A stretch of 39,372 nt of DNA, from assembly GCA_037439425.1 (NCBI GenBank), contig JBBIWA010000052.1, positions 1-39,372 of the forward strand, written 5' to 3'. Below are positions 10,995 to 19,145 of the stretch, in pieces. The position numbers and the translations under genes are program-made. Source of the stretch: JBBIWA01 sp037439425 (lineage in GTDB: Bacteria; Acidobacteriota; Blastocatellia; RBC074). The notes below the pieces were generated by a model. It was not told where the DNA came from and did no database searches. It saw nothing but the letters and a program-made list of their open reading frames with translations. The first letter of the stretch is position 1. Each line of letters opens with the position of its first letter.

Positions 10995-12386
10995 ATGGCA
11001 ACGCTTCAATTTCTGGGCGCAACCCAAACGGTAACCGGCTCCAAACACCTGCTCGAAGTTGATAGCTACAGAGTGCTGGTTGACTGCGGTCTGTTTCAGG
11101 GCTTGAAGCAATTGCGCTTGCGCAACTGGGAACCGTTTCCTGTCAATCCCGCCTCCCTCAATGCAGTGGTGCTTACCCACGCGCACATAGATCACACCGG
11201 CTATTTGCCACGATTGGTGCGCGATGGTTTTGATGGGCCAGTTTATGCCACTCCAGCTTCGGTTGACCTGGTGCAGATCCTGTTGCCCGATTCAGGACGG
11301 CTGCAAGAAGAGGAAGCGGAGTATGCTAACAAAAAAGGCTACTCTAAGCATACACCGGCGTTGCCGCTTTACACCGAACGCGATGCCAGAAATGCGCTCA
11401 AGCATCTGCGCTCGGTCAGTTACTATCAGCGCGTAGAGCTGACCAAAAAACTCTCTTTTGAGTTCATCACTGCTGGACACATTCTCGGATCGAGCTTTGT
11501 CAGCTTTGAGGTGAAGATTGATCAACAGACGGTTAAGCGCGTATTGTTGACCGGCGATATTGGCCGTTATGATGAACCGATTCTGCACGACCCGGCTCCG
11601 GTTGAGCTGGCTAACTATATCGTGCTCGAATCAACCTACGGCGACCGGGAGCATCCAGAGATTGATGTTAAAGAGCGATTGGCCGAAATTATCAATGCCA
11701 CGGTTAAGCGCGGCGGACACATTCTTATTCCTTCGTTTGCTGTTGGGCGCACCCAGCAATTGCTCTACCTGCTGCGCGAGCTTGAGGATGAAAACCGCAT
11801 TCCCATCTTGCCAGTCTATGTGGATAGCCCGATGGCGATCAGCGCGACGAAGTTTTACCTCAATCACAAGGAGGAGCACGATCTTGAAATGGAGGCGCTC
11901 TTAGATGAGCAGCGCAATCCGCTGGCCACGCGCCGTCTTAAATTTGCCAGGAGCATCGCGGAATCAAAAGCTGTCTCAGCGCAGACTGATTCGACCATTG
12001 TCATCTCGGCTAGCGGCATGGCGACCGGCGGGCGCATTCTACATCACCTCAAACAACGCTTGCCGGATGAGCGCAACACAGTTATCTTCGTCGGCTTTCA
12101 AGCGGAGGGGACACGCGGACGGCGGCTCGTGGATGGCGAGACCGAAGTCAAGATGCTCGGCGAGCTCGTGCCGGTGCGCGCTGCTATCGAGCGACTAGAA
12201 AATCTTTCGGCGCACGGCGACTGGCGCGAAATCCTGCGCTGGCTTGGCGCTTTCAAGCAAGCACCGGAGAAAGTCTTTCTCGTGCACGGTGAACCCCATG
12301 CCTTGGCAGCGCTTAAGGCAAGGATCGAAGAGCGGTTTGGTTGGGCAGTTGAGGTCCCAACCTACCTGCAAAAGTTAGAGTTGTAG
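10995..12386 (+). CDS. MBL-fold beta-CASP RNA nuclease (CPSF73-like exonuclease)
   Basis: A 463-residue metallo-beta-lactamase enzyme that probably cleaves RNA, by analogy with the bacterial YSH1/CPSF73-type proteins. The start at ATG 10995 follows AAAGGAG; the open frame upstream to 10929 lacks a good start. Motif 2 is H62-A-H64-I-D66-H67; further motifs are TAGHILGSS, LTGDIGRY, the beta-CASP box LESTYGDREH, SFAVGRTQQLLYLL, VDSPMAISATKFY, SASGMATGGRILHHL and C-terminal AHGDWREI and FLVHGEPHAL. All catalytic residues appear present. No partner RNA-processing genes are nearby, so it seems to be a stand-alone housekeeping-type gene. Confidence 0.92.
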   Translation: MATLQFLGATQTVTGSKHLLEVDSYRVLVDCGLFQGLKQLRLRNWEPFPVNPASLNAVVLTHAHIDHTGYLPRLVRDGFDGPVYATPASVDLVQILLPDSGRLQEEEAEYANKKGYSKHTPALPLYTERDARNALKHLRSVSYYQRVELTKKLSFEFITAGHILGSSFVSFEVKIDQQTVKRVLLTGDIGRYDEPILHDPAPVELANYIVLESTYGDREHPEIDVKERLAEIINATVKRGGHILIPSFAVGRTQQLLYLLRELEDENRIPILPVYVDSPMAISATKFYLNHKEEHDLEMEALLDEQRNPLATRRLKFARSIAESKAVSAQTDSTIVISASGMATGGRILHHLKQRLPDERNTVIFVGFQAEGTRGRRLVDGETEVKMLGELVPVRAAIERLENLSAHGDWREILRWLGAFKQAPEKVFLVHGEPHALAALKARIEERFGWAVEVPTYLQKLEL

Positions 12387-12434
12387 CTGATCGGATCACT
12401 ACTAAATCACATCGGTTGACGAGGAGAATGCGGT

Positions 12435-13859
12435 ATGAGAGGACGTTCGTTTGTGATGGTGTTGCTGCTGATAGTCACTCCATCAGCCATCAGCGGTGAC
12501 ACCAAGAAGAAAGAAGAAGTGGTCGCTTCGATTGAAAAGCGCCGCGCTGAATTGATCCAGCTCAGCGACCAGATCTGGGCTTTTGCTGAAACCGCGCTGC
12601 GCGAAACCAGGTCGGCCAAAGTGCTGGCTGATTATGCTGAGCGAGAAGGCTTCAAGGTAAGGCGCGGTGTTGCGGGTATGCCCACAGCTTTCATCGCAAC
12701 CTATGGCGAAGGCCGTCCCATCATCGGCATTCTGGGCGAATACGATGCCTTGCCGGGGATTTCGCAGAAGGCTTCGCCAGTGAAAGAGCCGCTGGAGCCG
12801 GGCGCGGCAGGACACGGCTGCGGCCACAATCTTTTCGGCGCAGCCAGCCTTGGCGCCGCAGTCGCGATCAAAGATTTGATCGCGGCAGGCAAGCTCAAAG
12901 GGACGATCCGTTTTTACGCCACTCCGGCGGAAGAAGCTGTCGGCGGCAAGTGCTATCTGGCGCGCGATGGTTTCTTCAACGATCTGGATGTTTGCCTGGC
13001 CTGGCATCCGGCTGACAAGACCAAAGCTGACACGCAAAGCTCGCAGGCGATGGTTGATTTCATCGTTGAGTTCAAAGGCCGGGCAGCGCACGCCGCTTTC
13101 GATCCGTGGAACGGGCGCAGCGCCGTAGATGGATTGGAGGCCTTCATCCACGGCCTCAATCTGCTGCGCGAGCATGTCAAACCATCAGTGCGCATTCATT
13201 ACACCATCGTCAAGGGTGGTGATGTGCCGAATGTGGTGCCGGAATACGCCAAAGTCTGGTGCTGGGTGCGCGATTCAAAGCGCGCCGGGGTTGAGAGAGT
13301 GCTGGAGCGTGTCGGCCAGATCGCGCAGGGCGCGGCTTTGATCGCTGGAGTCGAAGCTCAGTTGACCATTCAGGCAGGCGATTACGAAATGCTCGTCAAT
13401 ATGGCTGGCGCCAAGCTGCTGCACGCAAACTTGACATGGCTTGGGCCAATCACTTATTCGACTGAAGAGCAAGAATTCGCCCGCGCCATTCAACGCGCTG
13501 CGGGCGTCGAAGAGAAGGGAATGAATGGCGCCGTTCAACCGCTTGAAGAACCGAAGCCTGATCCGCCCGGCGGCTCGACCGATGTGGCGGATGTGAGCTG
13601 GGTCGTGCCGACGCTGCACCTCTCGGTGACGACGGCTCCGGAGGGCGCGCCCTGGCACGCCTGGCCGGTGGTTGCCACAAGCGGCATGTCCATCGGGCAT
13701 AAAGGAATGATTCACGCTGCCAAGACACTGGCTGCGACGATGGTAGATCTGTTCGAAGATGCGAAGACGCGCGAAGCGATTCAGGCTGAGTTCAAAGAGC
13801 AGACCAAAGGGCACGTCTACAAGCCTTATATCCCCGATGGTCCGCCGCCTGTGCCGTAA
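12435..13859 (+). CDS. Exported M20-family amidohydrolase (AbgB-like)
   Basis: Hydrolase of 474 residues with a short signal peptide (MRGRSFVMVLLLIVTPSAISG). Motifs place it in the M20D/AbgB group, which cleaves amides such as p-aminobenzoyl-glutamate: GEYDALPG, the metal site GHGCGHN (H127, C129, H131), E166-E167 in TPAEEAVGGK, AWHPADKT, the dimerisation domain VEFKGRAAHAAFDPWNGRSAVDG and the final HAWPVVATSGMSIGHKGM. The start lies behind GAGGAGAATGCGGT. The true substrate is unknown. It ends 31 bases before the carbonic anhydrase gene and may share a transcript with it. Confidence 0.88.
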   Translation: MRGRSFVMVLLLIVTPSAISGDTKKKEEVVASIEKRRAELIQLSDQIWAFAETALRETRSAKVLADYAEREGFKVRRGVAGMPTAFIATYGEGRPIIGILGEYDALPGISQKASPVKEPLEPGAAGHGCGHNLFGAASLGAAVAIKDLIAAGKLKGTIRFYATPAEEAVGGKCYLARDGFFNDLDVCLAWHPADKTKADTQSSQAMVDFIVEFKGRAAHAAFDPWNGRSAVDGLEAFIHGLNLLREHVKPSVRIHYTIVKGGDVPNVVPEYAKVWCWVRDSKRAGVERVLERVGQIAQGAALIAGVEAQLTIQAGDYEMLVNMAGAKLLHANLTWLGPITYSTEEQEFARAIQRAAGVEEKGMNGAVQPLEEPKPDPPGGSTDVADVSWVVPTLHLSVTTAPEGAPWHAWPVVATSGMSIGHKGMIHAAKTLAATMVDLFEDAKTREAIQAEFKEQTKGHVYKPYIPDGPPPVP

Positions 13860-13890
13860 GTAACTTGATCTCTGGTGCTGAGGGAGGAGC

Positions 13891-14442
13891 ATGATTTTTG
13901 AGTACGAAGGTAAGCGCCCGCAAATTGGCAAAAATGTTTTCATCGCGCCGACTGCAGTGATCATCGGCGATGTGGTAATTGGCGATGGCGCAAGCATCTG
14001 GTATGGCGCGGTGCTGCGCGGCGACGAGGGCCAGATCATCATCGGGCGCGAAAGCAATGTGCAGGACAACGCGGTGCTGCATACCACGGTTGAGCGTCCG
14101 ACGGTGCTGGGCGAGCGGGTCACCATCGGTCACGGCGCGCTGCTTGAAGGTTGCACCATTGAAACAGGCGCGGTTGTAGGTATGGGTGCGGTTGTGTTAG
14201 AGCACGCCGTCGTCGGCGAGCAGGCGCTGGTTGCGGCGGGAAGCGTGGTGGCCCGCAAGGCCACGATTCCACCACGCACGCTCGCCGCCGGTTCGCCTGC
14301 CGTGGTCAAGAAAGAACTGGATGGGGCAGCTTTGCGGGCAATTGAAGTCAGCGCCCCGATCTATTGCAAGCTGGCTCGCCACTATCTTGAACAAGAGCTG
14401 GATCAACTTTCGGCTGCAATAGGGTTGGGCCTCACGCCGTGA
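13891..14442 (+). CDS. Gamma-carbonic-anhydrase-like left-handed beta-helix protein with a changed zinc ligand
   Basis: A 183-residue hexapeptide-repeat protein of the gamma-CA/YrdA/CaiE type, expected as a cytosolic trimer. Repeats run from IGKNVFIAPTAVIIGDVVIG to AAGSPAVVKKE, with the hallmark WYGAVLRGDEGQIIIG and NVQDNAVLHTT. Of the three zinc histidines, H64 (VLHTT) and H81 (TIGHGA) are kept, but the third, normally in LHGC, is Glu-86 (LLEGC, codon GAA). It may thus bind metal differently or not be a carbonic anhydrase. The start follows GGGAGGAGC. Its last 65 coding bases have a diverged copy at 15127-15191. Confidence 0.88.
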   Translation: MIFEYEGKRPQIGKNVFIAPTAVIIGDVVIGDGASIWYGAVLRGDEGQIIIGRESNVQDNAVLHTTVERPTVLGERVTIGHGALLEGCTIETGAVVGMGAVVLEHAVVGEQALVAAGSVVARKATIPPRTLAAGSPAVVKKELDGAALRAIEVSAPIYCKLARHYLEQELDQLSAAIGLGLTP

Positions 14443-14513
14443 GGCGGGCGATTTGACCAGATGAATTGTACTGTTAACGGGGCGCGAAAATGCTGTAAGA
14501 TTCGGCCTTGTCA

Positions 14514-14794
14514 ATGAAAATCGTCGAGTGCCTAAGCAGCGGTTCATCGAAAAGCTAGAGCGGAAGCACCAACTCTCTACGGACGAAGTCGAAGAAGTAT
14601 TCCGCAACGCGCCTCGTTACAATTTCATCTCCAAAGGTCTAGTGAAAGGAGAAAATGTCTATCGAGCGCTCGAACAGACTGATGCCGGATGATGTTTGGC
14701 AGTATTCTTCGTCTACAAGCGTGACGGAAAGGCATTGCCCATTTCCGCGCGCGATATGAGTGCGAAGGAGCGAAGAAGGTATGAGAGAAAGTAG
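14514..14794 (+). pseudogene. BrnT-like toxin with nonsense mutation
   Basis: The frame reads RFIEKLERKHQLSTDEVEEVF ... VYRALEQTDAG, TGA (14690-14692), CLAVFFVYKRDGKALP, ISARDMSAKERRRYERK and TAG. The pattern (ISARDM-x-x-x-ERRRY) is that of BrnT/DUF497 RNase toxins, where the stop position is normally Arg or another residue; CGA to TGA is a simple explanation. The N-terminus is unclear: ATG 14514 is in another frame from the conserved part, suggesting a second lesion. It overlaps the antitoxin start by 14 bases, the usual toxin-first order of such modules. Confidence 0.7.
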
Positions 14795-15092
14795 AAAGAA
14801 GATGAGGGAAAGTAGGAAGAAAAAGAAACGAGACCCCTTGCCGGAAGAGTTCGGCAGCCTGGAAGAGGCAGGTGAGTTCTGGGACACGCACGACAGCACC
14901 GATTACGAAGAGTAGATGCAGGAGGTGCACTTCGACATCGAGTTGAAGCGACGCTCGCATGAGGTGCGGGTCTCAGATCAACTGCTGCATGAGGTGAGAA
15001 AGATTGCCCGCCAACAAGGGATAGCAACTGAGACTCTCGTCAATCTCTGGTTGCAGGAGAAAGTTACTGCCAGTACCAGGCACTCTTCGTGA
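14781..15092 (+). pseudogene. CopG-family (ribbon-helix-helix) antitoxin with nonsense mutation
   Basis: Partner of the BrnT-like toxin. The frame gives DPLPEEFGSLEEAGEFWDTH and DSTDYEE, a TAG at 14913-14915, then MQEVHFDIELKRRSHEVRVS and a C-terminal helix pair ending LVNLWLQEKVTAS. This matches CopG_antitoxin proteins except for the stop, probably a former Tyr codon. The N-terminus holds an imperfect 21-bp duplication (MRESRKK twice). The ATG at 14916, right after the stop and behind GAAGAG, could restart translation and make the DNA-binding half alone. Confidence 0.7.
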
Positions 15093-15126
15093 TAGCACCG
15101 CCTCGGAAAACTGAACTAAGTACCCT

Positions 15127-15191
15127 GATCTATTACAGGCTAGCTCGCCACTGTCTCGAACAGGAGCCCGATCAACTTTCCACTGCAGTAG
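15127..15191 (+). repeat. Diverged copy of the carbonic anhydrase 3' end
   Basis: Matches 14358-14422 at about 54 of 65 positions and translates to IYYRLARHCLEQEPDQLSTAV against IYCKLARHYLEQELDQLSAAI in the intact gene. It lies just after the dead antitoxin, so the toxin-antitoxin pair is bracketed by the gene end and this fragment. Confidence 0.8.
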
Positions 15192-15235
15192 ACTGAAACA
15201 TCGGTTCATCCGATGGCGAAAGGAGAAGCAAGCAG

Positions 15236-16261
15236 ATGATGGCTGCGCATCAGATGCCGGAATTCTTGAGTCTCTTGAAGCACGTGGCTGTGCTTGGTTT
15301 GACGATGATGCTTGGCTTGGCTGCCTTCCTTGGGGCACAGGAGAGGAAGATGCTCTGGTATAAAGGCAATACGCACACGCATACGCTCAACAGCGATGGC
15401 GACAGCACACCTGATGAAGTGGTGCGCTGGTACCGTGAGCATGGCTACAACTTTCTGGTGCTCACGGATCATAACTTCCTGACCAATGTGGATGGCTTGA
15501 ATGCAATCCATGCGGCCGAGGGCAAGTTTTTGGTGATCAAAGGTGAAGAGGTGAGTGACAGATTCGGAGACAAGCCAATTCACATCAACGGTCTCAATAT
15601 CCGCGAGCTGGTCCAGCCGCAGGGCGGCACGAGCGTCACCAGCACGATCCAAAACAACGTCAATGCGATTCGCAAAGTGGAAGGCGTTCCGCACATCAAC
15701 CATCCCAACTTTCACTGGGCCATCGGTGCAGAGAACATCAAAGCGGTTAACAACGTCCGGCTCTTTGAGGTCTATAACGGCCATCCCACGGTCAATAACC
15801 TAGGCGGCGGTGGATGGCCTGGACTTGAGGCAATGTGGGATGACATTCTTTCGAGCGGCAGGGTGATTTACGGGATCGCCGTGGATGATGCGCACGTGTT
15901 CAAGAATCCCGCGGACAAAACCAAACCTACGCCTGGTCACGGCTGGATTATGGTGCGGGCTGAGAGGCTCGGTGTTGATGAAATCCTCCGGGCGATCGAG
16001 AACGGAGATTTTTACGCCTCAACAGGGGTCACGCTGCGGGACTATCAGGTCAGTGACCGAGAGATTCGCATCACCATCCAGGAAGAGCATGAGAGCAAAT
16101 ACACCGTGCATTTCATCGGTAAGGATGGCAAACTACTCAAAGAGGTCGTGACCAATCCGGCGGTCTATGCGTTTAAAGGCGATGAGCTATATGTGCGCGC
16201 CAAGATCATGGAGTCGAACGGCAAAGTGGCCTGGACGCAGCCGGTCTTTTTGAAGAGATGA
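15236..16261 (+). CDS. Exported PHP-domain metallohydrolase (CehA/McbA-like)
   Basis: Phosphatase or esterase-type metal hydrolase of 341 residues. After a signal peptide (about 1-34, AVLGLTMMLGLAAFLGAQE) comes the PHP start GNTHTHTLNSDGD with H47 and H49, then YNFLVLTDHN with D78-H79, IKGEEV, HINHPNF and GIAVDDAH, the metal ligands of the CehA/McbA branch. Members split carbamate or phosphate esters; the substrate here is not evident. The start is one of ATG 15236/15239 behind AAAGGAG. It stands alone between the broken toxin-antitoxin pair and the AsmA gene. Confidence 0.85.
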   Translation: MMAAHQMPEFLSLLKHVAVLGLTMMLGLAAFLGAQERKMLWYKGNTHTHTLNSDGDSTPDEVVRWYREHGYNFLVLTDHNFLTNVDGLNAIHAAEGKFLVIKGEEVSDRFGDKPIHINGLNIRELVQPQGGTSVTSTIQNNVNAIRKVEGVPHINHPNFHWAIGAENIKAVNNVRLFEVYNGHPTVNNLGGGGWPGLEAMWDDILSSGRVIYGIAVDDAHVFKNPADKTKPTPGHGWIMVRAERLGVDEILRAIENGDFYASTGVTLRDYQVSDREIRITIQEEHESKYTVHFIGKDGKLLKEVVTNPAVYAFKGDELYVRAKIMESNGKVAWTQPVFLKR

Positions 16262-16363
16262 GTCATCGCTCCCAGGTCTGCCTTCTGCTGTGGCGTCAGT
16301 TACTACGCCGAAGCGGTGCTTGCAAAGCCGCGTTACGTTCAGACTTGATTTCTCCCTTTGGTG

Positions 16364-19114
16364 ATGACTGTGAAAGATAAACTCGCCGTTCTGAAGCAGC
16401 ACCTCCAGCGGTCAGGGCTCTGGCGCTCTAAAGGATGGTATCTTCTAGCAGCAACCATAGTGGCAGTCATCGTTGGCCTGCTTGCCCTCCCCTACCTGAT
16501 TGACATCAATAGCTACCGCAGCACGATCATCAGCCAACTGGAGCAGCGCCTGGGTCGCTCGGTCACACTTGGGGCTTTGTCTTTGAGGCTCTTTCCCTCG
16601 GCGAAGATCAAAGCGGATGATGTGGTAATTGGTGATGATCCGCAATTTTCTCAGGGCGCGTTCATCAAAGCGCAGTCGGTGCGCTTGCAGATTGGAATTT
16701 GGTCACTGCTGACCGGCAGCCCCAGCGTGAGCGGTATCGAACTCACGCAGCCGGTCGTGACGCTCATTAAGGAGCGAAACGAGGCGTGGAATTGGAGCAC
16801 GCTTAAATCACTACAAGCCGTAGAGCCCGAGGCAGAGCTAGCGCCCCTTGACATCACCATTCGCAATGGCCGCTTCACGCTCATTGATCGCACCCAGAGC
16901 GCGCCTGTCGAACGCGCCTACACTGGCGTGGATGTTGAGCTCGAGAATTTCTCTTCCCGATCTGCGTCACACTTTACGCTGGCGATGACGATGCCGGGCG
17001 AGCAGGCAGGCCGGTTGCAGATGGCGGGAACAATAGGGCCGATTGACCTCAATGATTTTAAGCGCACGCCGATTGATGCTCGCGTGCAGATCGAGCAGGT
17101 TGAACTTGCCAGCCTGGAAGCCTTGCTCGGTCAGAGTTCATCGCGCGCCGGGCGGATCACTCTCGATGCCGAAGTGCGGGGGAAACTGGCTGAAAATCTT
17201 GAAGCAGAAGGTAAACTCAAAGCTGAGAAGCTGAAGATGGCTGAAGGCAGCGAAGCTTCCGACATCCCTCTTGAAGCCGAATTCAAGATCACAACTACGC
17301 CAAAAGAGAAATCAGACTATGCGCTGAAGATTGCTCAGGGCGATCTGAAACTAGGGGAGACGCAGTTGAGCATTACGGGTGAAGCTGGTCCGTTGCTGAG
17401 CAGTCCCGCGCTTGATCTGCAAATCAAGGGTGATGCGGTGGCGCTTGATGGCTTGCTTGAAGCGGCGCGCGCTTTCGGCTTCGGCCCGCCAGCGGGAACT
17501 TTAGCCAGCGGAAGTGCGAAGATTGATCTGCGCGCTTCCGGGCCGCTTGCGGCGCTCCTCCTTAATGGGCAATCCGAGATTCGGGACTTGAAATTCAAGA
17601 GCGCAGACCTGCCGCAGGCAATTGAAGTTTCAGAACTCAAGCTAAGCTTCTCTCCAACGGCTATCACGGCTTCACCATTTCGCACGGCGCTGGGCACTCG
17701 CACCTCGGTTGAGGTCTCTTCATTCAGTCTGAGCGATTACACCCAACAGATGCGGGCTCGTCTTGAAATTACCACTCAGAATGCGCAGTTGGAAGACCTG
17801 CTCAAAATCGCTGCCATCTATGGCGTGCGCCCCGGATTTTCGGGAACTGGTGTCGTAACGCTCAAAGCGGCAATGGACCTGAAACTCGGTCAGGAAGGCA
17901 GCCCAACGACCATCAATGGTCAAGGCAGCCTGAACAACGCTCGCATCAAAACCCCTCAATTGACAGAGCCGCTTGTGCTCAACGCCGCCACGCTCAACTT
18001 CGCTGGCGATAGTTTGCAGGCGAGCAACCTGCAAGCACAGTTAGCCGGGAGCAATATCACTGGCTGGGTGCGGATCAAGAATTTCGATCATCCGGCGGCG
18101 AGTTTTGATCTGAAGCTAGATCAACTGATCGTTGCGGAACTTCAAAAGCTCGTGGCTCGGAATGAAGCGACGCAGATGGATCATTCAACGGCTGCGTCTG
18201 GTTTGATCTCTCAGGCGCTAGCTCAAACAAAGAGCAGCGCTGCGGGCTCGGCTGCGATTCCGGCTGATGGGCAACTGAGCATTGGGCGAGTGGTCTTCGA
18301 GCAGATTACTGCGACTGAGGTGCAAAGCCAAGTGGCGCTCCGCGGCCAGAGACTTACGCTGGGGCCGCTCGCTTTCAATTTCTACGGCGGCCAGTATCGA
18401 GGCAGTCTGGAGATCAGTTGGGCAGGCGGTAGCCCTCGCTTTACCGTCGGCGGCCGATTCGGCGGCGTGGATGTAAATCAGTTTCTCTCAGCCGCTTCAT
18501 CGCTAAAGAATGTGGTTTACGGGCGCGCCAGCGGAAATCTGAACCTGAGTGGTGCGGGCAAGCAGCTCGACGCTCGAACCATCAATGGCCCTGGACAATT
18601 GATCATCACCGATGGCCAGTTCACCAGCTTTGATCTGGCGCGCCAGATCGAAATCATTGCCAGGCTGAGTGGTCTTCCTGTGGGCAATGGAGTGACCAGA
18701 TTCAGCCTGCTGCGCACCGATTTTCGCTTCGACAATGGAAAGTTGCTGACCAACAACCTGCGGCTGGAGATGGAACAGATGGGAGTAACCGGTAATGGGA
18801 TATTGCAACTGGGCGAGCCGGTGACAGTCAGTCACGATCTGCTGGCGCAGTTGAGCCAGGAGCTGACGCGACGCGTCATGCCTGGTGGAAACATCTGGGC
18901 GACAGCGGGAACCTTCTTTCTGGAGCAGGGGCGGTTGAGCGTGCCACTCCGCATGTCCGGATCAATCACTCAACCCAGTTTCAGCCTCGATTCCAGACTC
19001 GTGCAAGAACGATTAAAAGAACGCATCCTGCGCAAACCAGAAGATACCGTGAAAGGCATTCTGGATATTTTCAAGAAAAAGCCTAAGCCTGAAGAGGAGC
19101 AGAAGAAGCCCTAG
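16364..19114 (+). CDS. AsmA-family inner-membrane-anchored protein
   Basis: A 916-residue AsmA/TamB-like protein; known members help outer-membrane biogenesis, probably by bridging lipids across the periplasm. There is one N-terminal membrane segment (about 26-48, YLLAATIVAVIVGLLALPYLI) followed by the AsmA opening INSYRSTIISQLEQRLGRSV. The long beta-rich body has repeats such as IRNGRFTLIDR. The C-terminal AsmA_2-type region is around VDVNQFLSAASSLKNVVYGRASG and LLTNNLRLEMEQMGVTGNG. It ends in a Lys-rich tail. ATG 16364 is chosen over the in-frame TTG/GTG just before; the ribosome site is weak. Confidence 0.88.
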   Translation: MTVKDKLAVLKQHLQRSGLWRSKGWYLLAATIVAVIVGLLALPYLIDINSYRSTIISQLEQRLGRSVTLGALSLRLFPSAKIKADDVVIGDDPQFSQGAFIKAQSVRLQIGIWSLLTGSPSVSGIELTQPVVTLIKERNEAWNWSTLKSLQAVEPEAELAPLDITIRNGRFTLIDRTQSAPVERAYTGVDVELENFSSRSASHFTLAMTMPGEQAGRLQMAGTIGPIDLNDFKRTPIDARVQIEQVELASLEALLGQSSSRAGRITLDAEVRGKLAENLEAEGKLKAEKLKMAEGSEASDIPLEAEFKITTTPKEKSDYALKIAQGDLKLGETQLSITGEAGPLLSSPALDLQIKGDAVALDGLLEAARAFGFGPPAGTLASGSAKIDLRASGPLAALLLNGQSEIRDLKFKSADLPQAIEVSELKLSFSPTAITASPFRTALGTRTSVEVSSFSLSDYTQQMRARLEITTQNAQLEDLLKIAAIYGVRPGFSGTGVVTLKAAMDLKLGQEGSPTTINGQGSLNNARIKTPQLTEPLVLNAATLNFAGDSLQASNLQAQLAGSNITGWVRIKNFDHPAASFDLKLDQLIVAELQKLVARNEATQMDHSTAASGLISQALAQTKSSAAGSAAIPADGQLSIGRVVFEQITATEVQSQVALRGQRLTLGPLAFNFYGGQYRGSLEISWAGGSPRFTVGGRFGGVDVNQFLSAASSLKNVVYGRASGNLNLSGAGKQLDARTINGPGQLIITDGQFTSFDLARQIEIIARLSGLPVGNGVTRFSLLRTDFRFDNGKLLTNNLRLEMEQMGVTGNGILQLGEPVTVSHDLLAQLSQELTRRVMPGGNIWATAGTFFLEQGRLSVPLRMSGSITQPSFSLDSRLVQERLKERILRKPEDTVKGILDIFKKKPKPEEEQKKP

Positions 19115-19145
19115 CAGATCGAAGTGGTGAAGAGGGCAGGCAGAA

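Noticed and set aside
14690..14692. In-frame TGA in the BrnT-like gene as a second selenocysteine
   Set aside because: Homologous positions carry Arg or similar, not Cys; CGA to TGA is a one-base change and the partner gene is also broken.
14913..14915. In-frame TAG in the antitoxin as pyrrolysine or read-through
   Set aside because: No sign of a pyrrolysine system, and the adjoining toxin also has a stop; decay is simpler.
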